Assembly: GCA_022113835.1 (NCBI GenBank) | Contig: JAILWY010000016.1 | Location: 9,889,501-9,953,500, forward strand | Length of the DNA stretch: 64,000 nucleotides | Source: Atopsyche davidsoni | Taxonomy: Eukaryota; Arthropoda; Insecta; Trichoptera; Hydrobiosidae | Reading direction: 5' to 3' | Shown here: positions 11,385 through 24,300 of the stretch, one piece after another | Position numbering within the stretch: position 1 is the first letter of the stretch | Layout of the letters: every line of letters begins with the position of its first letter | Program-made: the position numbers and the translations under genes | The notes under the pieces: model-generated | Told to the model about the DNA's origin: nothing | Seen by the model: only the letters and a program-made list of their open reading frames with translations | Databases searched by the model: none

Positions 11385-14300
11385 TTAAGTTACAAAACTT
11401 TGTATGTTTGGATTAAGTATTTCGGCCGTTGAACAGTTTGGGTCACGCAATTCATAGTTAGTGATATAAACTGCACACGTGTAGTCTAATATTTACCATA
11501 GCTAGTCGTTTCGTTTTCACCAACAGTAGTCATGGTGTATTTGTGCAAGTTCAATGATTTTGATTTCTTTTAAATTCCACGTAAATCTGCCAAGTTCTCC
11601 TCCAGTGCCCATTGCAGTTAAAATTCTCGACTGAATTTATTCATCCGAAAGCGAAAATAGATAGCGATAAAAACAAATAATCCACCAGCATTTAAGTGAA
11701 ATCAGAATTGAAAAATAAATTATTTTACAAGATCATGGTCTGTTTGTTGAAATATAGTAACGTAGTTGATTTTATTGTTAAGCCTGTCGATATAATGCAG
11801 ATCGTGACTTATATTTCCAAAACTATTTATTGACATATTAAAATCGATTTCATTCACATTTTTGAGGTCAGGTATCTCTTAACAATGGTCGTAAATATTT
11901 TTGTGTTGAATTCAGCCATATAATAAAGGTGAAAATAGCTTGTAAACAAATATTGAGACTATATTCTAACACGTATATTTGCAATATGTGCAGATTTGTT
12001 ACACAATCACAATATTATAATCATACAGTCATCGCCACCTCAAATCCAAATCCAGCTCTTGAAACAACTCAAAACACTACGGATAACAAGTAATAAACGC
12101 ACCGTGAAAAAAAATTACATTTTATCTTATTTTCATTTGTAATGTATACTTATAATCATTTATTTAAAAATTGCCATAGCATTTATTTTTTTGTATCGGA
12201 GCTTCTTAGATAGTATAAAAGAATCAATTTTTTTTTTTGTGCTTGTGTACAGTAATAGAAGATTCGAGTAAATTCATTAACCCTGTACTTACAGGTGCTT
12301 GTGATTGCTGCATATTTATTTATTTATTACAAAAACTATGCTTTGAAACAATGACGCCAGCATCGGTTGCTTTGCACAGTGCTTGCTCCATGGCCTTGCA
12401 CATTGTGCTGGTCGAGCGCGTTGGACCATTCATGGGTACATTTGATGTATTTTCGGCGAACCATTCCAGCGATTCCTGTGACAGGTGCAGTAATGGATTG
12501 TTGTTTTTTTACGACCCGTAAAATTACGCTATTACATAAAATCTTGGGCGTCTGGCGTCAGTCGGATGAGATAACGAAAATTGGTAGTTTTACAAGAAAT
12601 GTGTGCATTGTTTCTTTGGAATTTGGTATTTACTGTACGTTTAAAGGTTAACTCCACCAGGAACGAGTTTTTGCCGGAACTGGGTATGTTTTATTTGTGA
12701 TATTACCATCCGTCTTTTTTTTAATACACATGTGATGATCTGCGAGCGAGCTCTTATGCCCCAATAGAAAATATCGATTAAAATGACGAGTGCATTAAAA
12801 ATATATTAATATATTATACCAGGAGACATTTTATGGTACTTCTCGGTTTACGGGATTGCAAAAGTAGATAATGTAGCGTTATTTGTTATATTTATATCAC
12901 ATGCGTAGCTTAGCGTGTCGATGACACATTTAATTGGTATCTTGAGCGTTACACCTTTGTAGGTTTAAAATAACTGTCTTAATATATTATATACAGCGCG
13001 ATATTTATCAGCTATATACTTTTATGTTTGCGACAAAATATAACTGTTTTTTTTATAATTAGTACTTGTTTTCAAAATTGTAAGATGCGTGTCAAGATAA
13101 CCAAACGCTAATTAGCCCATAGCTTACTTTTCTTGTCTTGCCTGTAAAAGAGGACTTACCGTTTGAGATGCCTCCCTTCCTTAACTAAGCTTAACAAGTG
13201 ACTTATGTCCACAAAGTGCTCGAAAAAACTATGATACATTCTTCCACACTAGTGTAGATCTTTCTCAAGTCAACTCAAAGTCCTAAATCTATCCATTTCG
13301 GTCCAATTTTTTGATTGCCAAAAAACCTCACCGATAATTTAATAAATCAGATTTTATCATAGAGCTTTTATGAATATTTCAAATTTATACGTTTTTTTTT
13401 TGAATACTTAAAAACTGTGATTAACTTAACTGTTACATAATTGAAATTTGCCACCGATATAATAATATAAGTACCACTGACCTAGAACATACAATAGAAG
13501 GTTATAATAAAAACGTAAAAATAATTAAACTATAGTAAATGTTTATAACCCGTTTCCATGTTAAAAACTATAAGATATTTTAATAGAATACTGCGGTTTT
13601 TTGTTTGCACACAATTGTTTCTGCAAGGACAGAGTGTTTTATTATTTTATTACGTACGGGCTAAGAGTATATATTTATACAATTGGTGCATTTCCTGGTT
13701 CTATTCAATGTATATTTGGCATGGGTAAAAATATTTCTCACCGTAACGGTGAGTATCTCACGCCTCTCCCGCAAAACGTCGTATCAAAAATTTAGATGAA
13801 TACAGCGTTTCATGTGACCACTGATAATATATGATGTAGATATATGATAATTGAACAAAGGCACTAGAAAAAAATATTTACAGGATTAAAAAAAAAATTT
13901 TTTCATGACAACTGTAAAATATCAGAATAAATTTTTATTTTTTCATATTAGGATTAGGATCAATAAAATAATTTGCATTAATGTAGAATTGTAAAATTTT
14001 TAACTGTTAGATAATGATGATGTTTTAGCAAAATGTAATATATTGGGAGATAACATTTTTTTTGCTATAACGTAAGATACATTTAGTCTTATTTGACAAT
14101 TGACGATATTTTCACAATCTTCCTCAGTGAAAATGTGATAATTTAGTAAAACCCACATCGTGTCAAAATTATTTCACTACAGCACCTGCTTTATTATTTC
14201 CAAACCAAGTGCAGTATTTTAACAGCCGGGGTGATTTTCTACTTTCGCTGCAAATCAAAGGCGGTATTTCATTAGAAATGTCAGCTACGACGCTCTGGCA

Positions 14301-15323
14301 GGAAGGTGTCGATATCATTACATGCGAAATATTATATTGTGATACGTTCGCAACAATGAGATAAAATTATTTCATACTTTTCGCTTCGTTTCAACACCCC
14401 CGCTGTGGTAAAATGTAACGCCGTTTCGGACTCATTCCACTCTCCCATTCCCCGACCCGCCTCTGTGAAATTTCAAGTCCATAATGTGCTCTTTACTTTG
14501 CGTTATGAATTTCCAAGATGTGACTAATTTTTAATGATAGTTTGTATGAGCCTAATTGCGCTTAACTGAATTTCCTAAATATCTGTGCGAAATACGTACA
14601 AGAAAAAAATTGTTGAAATAATACCCGAGCGTGTAATGATTATTCTGTAATTAATACTAATGACGGGAATTTCTTTTTTTTTTTTTTTTGTTAATATTCC
14701 ACAAAAGCAATTAGAAATAGGTGTCATCTTACACATCCAACAATTTTACAACAATCGTAGGTAAATTTGTGTTTATTTTATTAATCGTATTCTCCAGTCG
14801 TAACCCAATAGTTATAAACGAAAATCCGAAGTAAATAATAATTCCAATGCCGTATCTTTGCTGTTATAATAAATATATATTTTTTAAAGATACTATAGTT
14901 TGTGTAAATTTACTGATATATTGTTTCGCATGAACGGTACCATATTATAAAAAAATGTATAAAAATCAGTTGTTAATAAAATAGCGTCTCCAAAACCGAT
15001 ATAACATATTTTGAAGAACAACCAATAATCCATTCATCAAAATAAGACTAAATATTAATAATTTAAAAAAAACCACAAAGAGAAAAATGCACAAAAAAAA
15101 TCAACTAACACCAGAGAAATATTATAATATATTAGTATAAAGTTTTCGTTCATTTCATTGAATTCCTGAATTTCTTCAGCTAATTCGAGAAAATCAATAT
15201 TTAACGCGTGCTTATAATCTCAGCTGGTTTCATTTCTCTTAAATTATATTTGAGATATTTAACTTTATTAAAAAGTGTTACTGTGTTGTGATTTAAATAA
15301 AATGTGATTTATTTTTGTTTCAG
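11385..15323. other. Non-coding region upstream of the first visible ADAMTS exon
   Basis: No exon is supported. 12,340-12,520 is a GC-richer block with open frames on both strands. 13,737-13,753 is a perfect palindrome. 14,210-14,560 is a block of low repeat content and mixed composition that could be a conserved regulatory element. The ADAMTS signal-peptide exon must lie here or further upstream but I could not find a frame with a start codon, hydrophobic core and a phase-0 donor. Confidence 0.45.
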
Positions 15324-18300
15324 CCAACTCAAGCCAACCTCAGGGAGCAGCTGACAGACGCGGAATGGTCGCACATTGTGGGGCACGACAATGACGGTAA
15401 GCCATTTTAAATTAATTGACAAATTAACATTTAAATTACATTAATAGCACGATGCAATAACAAATCGGTACGCACATGGTCGACAAACCTCACTTGAACA
15501 ATCAACAAGAGACATAGCATTGAAAACTCATTGGAGATCCAGCAAGTGTTATGTCGTCTCAGTTCTTCTTAACTACAAGGCAATTTTTTTAAATAATAAA
15601 TATGGTATCCTACAACTGATTGTCTATGGAAACGTCGAAGAAAAAGGGCCATTAGAAGGAGGAAACTTACGTGGATGCGGAATTTGCGCCAGTGGCTGGA
15701 GATCGAAAGTACTACCGAATTAGTGAGACTGGCCTAGGGTAGAAATATATTCGATAAAATGGTCACCAGAAGAAAAAGATTAATGATTACGTCACAACCG
15801 GTAGTCAATAGTGTCTATAAAATAATAAGGCGGCTATTGACTACTTGTCGGTCGATTCCGGTCGTGTTGTCCCGGGTGTAGACCGCTTGAGCATCGTCCC
15901 AGTTGAGGCTGTCGGGTAATTGGGACGGATTTGGTAAGACTGATATTTCCGAGTGTATAATCCAAGTACGAAGCTTTCGTGACGGATATAATTTAATTCA
16001 ATTTACACAGTACAATTTCGGTGCTTTGTGTTTACAGTTTTCTAGTATGAAATTTTGACGGTCGAAAATTGAAACGAATGGACAGTGACCTGGCATATGG
16101 AAAAAAGCAGTGGCGTACCACCAAACTCAATTAATTTATATATTTATTTTGACTAACTATGATATTTGTACTGATTTTTCTTAGTATGAGTATAAAAAAA
16201 TTAATGTTTTATTTTTAATATAAATATTGTGTTAATCAATGTAGTAGAAAAATATTACTATACCCAAAACGTATTTAAAAAGCATGCTTAAGCCGAGTTT
16301 CATTCAATTTTATAGTGATGTACTATTATTTTTTAAAACACAATAAAAATTCAATATGAATTCGACTCAATGTTTAAGTTATGCCAGAGTCCATCTGCGC
16401 CACTGGCTACCTGTCGGACATGTACAGTTTTTGTTAACCAGGTGTCTGTCGGACTCATTTCTGTCACATTCATACCTGTGGTTTTGTCACACGCAGAACA
16501 ATCACCTCAGACCCAAACACGGCCGGTCACCTGTGAAGTAATAATCCGACACACCGTAACCGCCATTATCCATGCGAAAACTCGAAAATCCAACGCAAAC
16601 CGTCGATATTCAAGAACGGGCGTGCAATTTTCCACAATGGCACAATACATTATTGTCTGAATTTCAGGCCGCACGGGGAAAATACTCTTTTGCAAATCGA
16701 ATTTCCATTTCCCATTTTGCAAATTGAACAATGTCCCTTAAGAATAATCATTGTTTAAGGCTTTCGTGCTTTTTTTTTTTGGTTTCCTGGCCCGACGCTT
16801 ACAATGCCTTCATTTGCCGGCTCTACTTTCGTTTGGCGTTCTCTTGACTTATAATACGAGTAGTTTACTTATGAAACGAACGACTCGCGTTATTACGAAA
16901 TTTAATATATTGTATAGATAAAATAATTTAATTTAATTTCGATATGCTTGTTACGTCAATTCGTTATAAACAGTTACCTATCATTAATTTTTTTAATAGC
17001 CTTTCATTCGCTTGATTTATATTATGTTGTGTTACTATTACACGACACACGACCGCAAGAACAATGGATATGTAATTTAAAAGAATTACAATGTATTACA
17101 TTGAAGATGTCGCAGACGTCAGTAACTGTTTTTAATTCTGCAGAAACCGTTTCTCTGGCCCTTCAAGAGCAGGTAGTGATAATTAGCAAATGCTTACAAA
17201 ACACGCAAAGCAAAACCATGAAGCATATTCAGTTAAATCCCGTAATAAAAACTCGCAACAAAATAGTCATCGTTTTCGATTTTGTGGCATTGCAAGATAT
17301 TTTTTCTGTAGATTCCCAAACAAAAAAACATTATCTAAACACCTTACACGTTATTTGTTATCACTATCTAAAACCAACACTCACATATGCAATCATTAAA
17401 AGAAAGCTCACAATAAATAAAATTTCATTGCAAGCCAAACTACTATATAGCATGAAACTTTTTTATTATAAAATATGCATTGTTTAAGAGTAATATAGTA
17501 AAGAAATAATTAAAAAAACTGGTTTACATATGCGTTTTTTTATGATTTCCGTGTACACGATACAACCAGCCACGGCCGCAATTGCCTTCAAGCTGCTTGC
17601 TATTCCCGACTACATAGAAGGCCTTTGTAATTCATTGTTCAAATTATCTGAATTTGGATGTCTCCCGTTACTTTTCAAATGCACACAATCAGTGTAGTAG
17701 GGCGATTAGGTGATTCTGCACCAAATTGCTTCTTATTTAATTCCTGTGTAACTACCTTAACAATCGACAGGGATGTACGTCCTGCTAAGAGCAAACTCTC
17801 ACACGTTTTACACTGAAGAGTAACGAGTCAGCTGGCTCAGCGGTTCCCAAAGGCATTCGTATAATTCAACAAAAAAAAAAAATTACATAAAAGATAGCCA
17901 TTTATAGTTATTCAAGAAAATTCAGACAGTTTTCAGTTCAATTTCAGGTTTGAAAAGCAAATTGAAGTCGGCAATTGTTAGTAAAATCTAAAATATTTTT
18001 TTTTTAAATATATATATATATATATATTGCATTTAAAATTTGAAAAAAATATACATAAATGTTTATTTTTTTATTTTTAAACTCATCCTATGCGATAGGT
18101 TTATATTCAACCTTTTAATTCTTATTAAAAAAAGACTCTTATTTAAGAGCATTTGCTTAGGGTTCTTGGGCCATGAGTTTTTATGGAAATAGGGAAAACA
18201 CACATTTCTCATATTAAAAATCAATTTACAAGAAATAAAATAATCTGTTATCAAGACGAAGGAATGTATCTAACTTTTTGCATTTAATTTTTTTTTATTA

Positions 18301-21300
18301 GTGCATTAGATTTTTCGCAACGTATTTCCAAAAAAACAGGGTTCTTAAGAGAATCATCACAAAAGAATACCAGATGCCTCGTAGTTATTATAAAAGCGAT
18401 ATTATATTTTGCGTACTGCGATTCTCGCCTAGTGCCTAAAATTAAATAAACAAGTAAGGACTTAATAACAAATCAAACACCTTAGGTATACTTTACAGCA
18501 CACATTGTATTTCAGGTCTAGGGGTGGAGTACAAGAGTATTCATCCCTAAATTAGTGTACCGGCCACTTGGCGTTCCTTCTTGTATAGAGTAGCTAGGTA
18601 GCCAGTGAAGAGTTGAAGGTTGAGAAACGCTGCCCCAACGTAATGAGTATGCGTGACAGAACAAAAGACGTTTCCTTGTTCGGGCAATTGGTCCGATAGC
18701 CAACGGCAACAAGAGGTAACGGCAAAGAAGCGTCTCGGGCTGTGCCTCCAGTAACGCACGTCTCGTGTTACGTCACAAACCACAATACCCTCATGAAAGT
18801 TTTCACGACTGCCTTTAATGTCTCTCTCGAGTGTTTATTGTGATATTTGAGTGTCGTTTAATTTATCTAGCTCGCACTTCCCCGAGCGAGAACGCCGCCT
18901 CGTGTTCGGCGGTGGGGGACCTTTGAGGAAGAAGGCATTTAGCTGGAAGTCGTCTCGTACGGAAAACTTCGTTTCCGGGGTGTTTGTTCATATTCTCACA
19001 TTTCTACTCACTCACATCATAAGACCTGAAACAGACTTACTCGAAAACGCTTCTACTTCACCAGTCGCTGTTTCTCACAGCCTTGTTTAAATATATATTT
19101 TTAATTTATAATATCCATGGAGAAAAAAATATCGCGTCACGCCGATGTGTCGCTCGCGCGCAGGGAAGGTTTCCGGCCGTCACACCGAAATACGTAGTTA
19201 GCGAGTCGAATGCGATCAGTCAAAAATATTCATTGTGATGTGTTTCTATAATCTAATTCAAAAAGAGCTTTTTTGATAAAGCCCAAAATTGGTATTCTTG
19301 TACTATAAATAACAATTATCATATGCAAGTGAATTTGCATTTTGAAAAATTATCAAATCAAACAGAAAACTATAAAACTCATGTCAACACTTGAAAACAA
19401 GAAAATATATATTTGCTTACCAAAGTTTTCCATTATCTATTACAGAAGAAAACTTCTCACTCAGCACCATCAAGCGCCATGTCAGACAAAAGCGGGACCT
19501 CCATCACAAGGTCTCCATCGACTCCGGTCTGCTTCACAACACCCTAGACATCAGGCTGCAGCCGTCAGGCAACATCCTCGATCCTCACTTTTTGTTTGTG
19601 AGACGCTGGGGGAATCGCAGTGAGCCCGTGGCTGAACTTCCGGGAACGGGAGATGTAGAGAATTGCCTTTACAGAAGCGAGAAAGCGGCTATATCTTTTT
19701 GTGGAGGAGTGGTAAGAGATTGATCTATTAAACCATTATTTGTTTGCCATACCTTGAAATAAACTGCTTGACATCGCATATTTGAACCCTATTTCATTTT
19801 GATGCTGATAATGGAAAGTGACTAAAATGACAATCATTTAATTATAATAGATTAATCAATTCAAAAGTATCCTGAATTGAGCTTATTAAATTAATTGCCT
19901 TGACTTGATTTCTAATTAGCCAAAGAATTATCTCAATCAAGACTACTAGATTTACAAGTACAGCTTTTACATGTGAAATAATTAAGACCTATATTACATT
20001 AGAGTATTTTATTATATACAGTAGGGTGTCCCTTATATGACCAAAAAATTTTTTTTTTCAAATTTCGAAATGGGTACCCTCTACTTTTTTTAGTAATGCT
20101 ATAAGAGTCTTAAATATAAAATTTCATCTTTCTAGCATAATTGCAACCAGTGCCGACCGAGCTTCAAAGTTTAGTAAAAAACGTGTTTTGTCTTGATATT
20201 TCGGTCTGGTATAAAATCATTATAAATGCAATAAATTAAGTAAATAATAGTAAAAATTTAATTCATATAAAAACATGGACGTGCATGCGCTATGCCGTTT
20301 TCCGAAACCTGTGTTATCTTATTTACCGATAATTTTTTAGTTCTTATACCCATGTTTTTGTGGCATGTTTATATTACAACTCATAAACTCAGGTATTCTA
20401 AATAAAAAAAAATGTCTTTAAACCGCACTATGCTGTATAATACTTAAAGGCAGAAAACGAAAAGACTGCGATCGTCGAAATGATGTGCTCAAATCCATTT
20501 TTACTCAACATGATATTCAATTATTGAAGATAATCACAGTACTGTGACCAAAACGTTGAAAATTTTCACAAAAGATTCTGCATAGCTCCCAAGAATATAG
20601 CACACTGATATTCATTAATTTTCTAATATATTTGTGCACAACATTATCAGTGTCATAAATCAAATTTATTGGTCATTGTCATCCATTATTAAAGTCGAAC
20701 TTCGATTATTAAAAAAACAATTTTTTTTTAGTTACCTAAGCCTATTATTGATTCCAACCAAGTAACTAGGTGGTAAAGTAACTCAACTGCTACAACCCCT
20801 GTTTTAATACGTAAAATCGTAAATTTTCATTTAAATATATTACATTTAGTGTGAATTTTAATTTTAAAAAATATTGAAACAATATAATTATTAAGCTCAC
20901 AAAATTTATTAAAAATCAACACTCATGAAAGGCTGAATTTCAAGATCTAAACAACGATTAATACAATGTAAAAAAAATACCACGTATGGATTTACAAATG
21001 TTTACAAATGATTTACAAATGGATTTATAATGTTGGAAATTTCATAGGTTAAAACTTGTGCATTAAGTTTAACAGTGTTCTAAAAGAAGCCAAGGCATAT
21101 TTAAGAATTCAATACACAGGTTTTTACTGATTCTGATATAGGGATCTTTCCAAGCAAGCCGATTTGCCCGGAGAAAAAGCCGCGGAATCCGGGCAAGTCG
21201 CCTTCTACTCCGGAGACTCCACCGTCTTCACCAAAGCCCAAGCACCCACAACCTCCTGAAAAACCAATACCTTCTTCAAATCCGATACCAACTGCCCCTC

Positions 21301-24300
21301 CTCGAAAGCCATCTTCTCCTTCTGCCGGTATACCAGTGCCTCAAACTAGGCCTGATCCTCCTCAAAAACCAACACAACCATTACAACCCGAACCATCTCA
21401 ACCTACGGATAAAAAACCTTCAAAAATCTCTAAGCCTTGCTCTGTGTGCCCAAATGGTTCAACAAAGAAAAAAAAGTACGATAAAAAGGGTAGTAAAGCA
21501 TGTTACAGTTCGCCTTAGGACAAGCTTCACGTGAGCAATTTGCCTTTTTTTTTCGGCGGTTTTTATTGGGACATGTCTTTCTTATAAATAAATTCTGCAA
21601 GCCCCTCCGAGGGCTTATCTTCCGCGGACACCTCCCTCTTGCACAGCGACTTCGCTGACACTTTCTCAGCTGGCATTTCATTCGCGCACAGATCTTTCGT
21701 TGGCATTTACTTCTCGCGCAACCCGCGTGAGCACTTTTATATCGCGCACGTCTCCGCTGCCTCCTTTGGATAGTTCTTTGAAGGCACTTTTTCTGCGATC
21801 TTCTTATCTTAGAGAAATTTTTGCATTTTTGCAAAAATTAACAATCACCAGAAATTTTACAGCTTTTAAAGCTTAGAAGCTTTTGTTTATCTGCATCAAA
21901 CAATCCAAGAATTTAAATATGTCGACATAGACAATAAACTTGTCTCTAAACTAAAACACTGATAATATAATTTATTTGAATCATCAATGGCGAAGATAAA
22001 ATATATCTTCAAAGATATTATCATTATTATTTTAATTTCAATTTTTTTTTGTTATGCTGTGTTTTAAATATTACGTCTTTAATTTTTTTTTATTAGAAAA
22101 GTTAAAAGATTATTGTAAAATAAAGGTTTTTATTTTTTTGTAAATTATAAAATATACATAGTTTTTGCTGGTTGCTATGGTAATGCAACATTATTTAATT
22201 GTCAATTTCAGTAATTTGTACACGGATAAATATAATATTGCATCAAACGCAATGATTTAAAAGTCACACATAGTTCCGTTTGTCTTTTCAATTAAAAAAA
22301 TACAACATATTCTTATTCATATAATCGCTCAAAAAACTATGCGCGTTTCTTGTCATTTTTCCAAATTAATTTTAAAATTTTTATGTTTAAGCTATACAAG
22401 AATAAACCATCTCGCAGTATTTCGGAATAATGTTTCAATTCTGGACTCCGCGTATTGAAGTACACATCAAAAGATAAAAAATGTGTCATTTGACATTTTA
22501 CTCTTCAACAAGGACATTTTACTGCAGTTAACACACATGAACTTTATTTCAAGTCCTTAAAAGTGAACGCGTTGAAGACTTTCAAGATACAGTTTTTATT
22601 TATTGATTTTTAACCTAACCTAAACAAATATTTTTTCTAAGATTTCACATTTTTATAAAAGTTATCTTATGTTTTCATCTCTTATCAAAATTATTGCCTT
22701 CGTTGTTTATTTTTATTCCTAAATCGTAGTGTTCGACTTCTAGGATATATACGAATATGAATATGATAATTTATATCCACTTATATGAATATGAACATTA
22801 GGGTGTCCCTTATATGACCAAAAAATTTTTTTTTTTAAATTTCGAAATGGGTACCCTCTACTTTTTTTAGTAATGCTATAAGAGTCTTAAATATAAAATT
22901 TCATCTTTCTAGCATAATTGCAACCAGTGCCTACCGAGCTTCAAAGTTTAGTAAAAAACGTGTTTTGTCTTGATATTTCGGTCTGGTATAAAATCATTAT
23001 AAATGCAATAAATTAAGTAAATAATAGTAAAAATTCAATTAGATGAACATTAATCTTTAATCAAAAACATAAAGTAATAACAATCAGCCAGGGTAACTTT
23101 TTTTTAGAGTTGTTTTTTTACAGTCCGGATACAATTTTCTATGTTCCTGGACACAGCGCAGCAAGAACTGTTTTTGTTCTTCTTCAGCCGTGATAAGTCC
23201 GTTAAAATCTTGCATCATTTTAACAGCCCTTTCAGCAGTATCATTCACAACTCTCAAATAACTTATTTTTCTTTTAGCTTCCAGAAAAGCAGCATTATTA
23301 TTCCAGGAAGATACATCTTCCTTTAGAAAACTGTCGTCGATCTGCAGTCGTGATAAAAATTGTTTGCTCTTTTCCGATACGAAATTATCCAGTGTTTTGC
23401 CTGGAAAAAAATAGAAAATAAGATAAATAACAAATAAATCTACAACAATTTAAATATATCACAAAAAGTCAATTAAACTTACCAAACAACCTTTGGGGCA
23501 GTTCTTCCTTTGACGGGTCATAGCGTTTGCTAAAATCTGAGGTTTTGTCCCGGTTGAAGTTGGCAATCATTTTCTTTTTAGTTTGGTTATCAACTTCATC
23601 ATCAAACAGTGATAGAATAACTGTCTCTTCACATAAATACCACAAGTGATGGCTAAACTTGCTTATAGAAGCATTAGAAATTGTTGCGTCAACTTTTTCG
23701 TAGTCTTTTAACATCTTCAAGAAGTGCAAATCTTGGTTAGGTGCTTTGATCGCCACTGTACATTCGAGCCAAGGTTTAACATACAACACCACGACAAATA
23801 AGCAAACATCTTGTAGAGCCTTTTTGTCCTTCGCAGTTATTCTGCATTGTGACTGAAGTGAACATATTTTTAAAGAATAGATCGCTCTCGCCATCCAGCG
23901 AGCCTGATGCATTGCTCCGGGGGGCCTTAGTTTTAATTTTTCCTCTGTGTCTCCTCCCAAAAATATTACGCACAGTTCGACCAATTCGCGGTAGTCATCT
24001 CTTACATAACCTTTGTCTAATTCTGCCTTATAAAATATTAACAAAGCTTGAATGTCTGTCTCGGCAACACGTTGTTTTACGAAATTAAGAGATGGTTCAA
24101 TGTTACTAGCGTCGATGTTTTTCCAATTTTCTCTGAACTTTTAAAGCATTGGAATATCTGGGCTACTAGTAATTTGCTTAATTTTGCTTTCAAAGACAGC
24201 TTTTAGGACCAATTCATAAACATGATGACGACAGGCGAAAAGCAGCAATTCTCTTCCTAAAGTTTGCTCCAAAATAGCACAAGCTCCATTGAAACGGCCA

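Noticed and set aside
16948..17487. 179-codon plus-strand frame in an ADAMTS intron
   Set aside because: It begins at TTG, not ATG, has AT-driven composition and no splice sites in phase with the gene.
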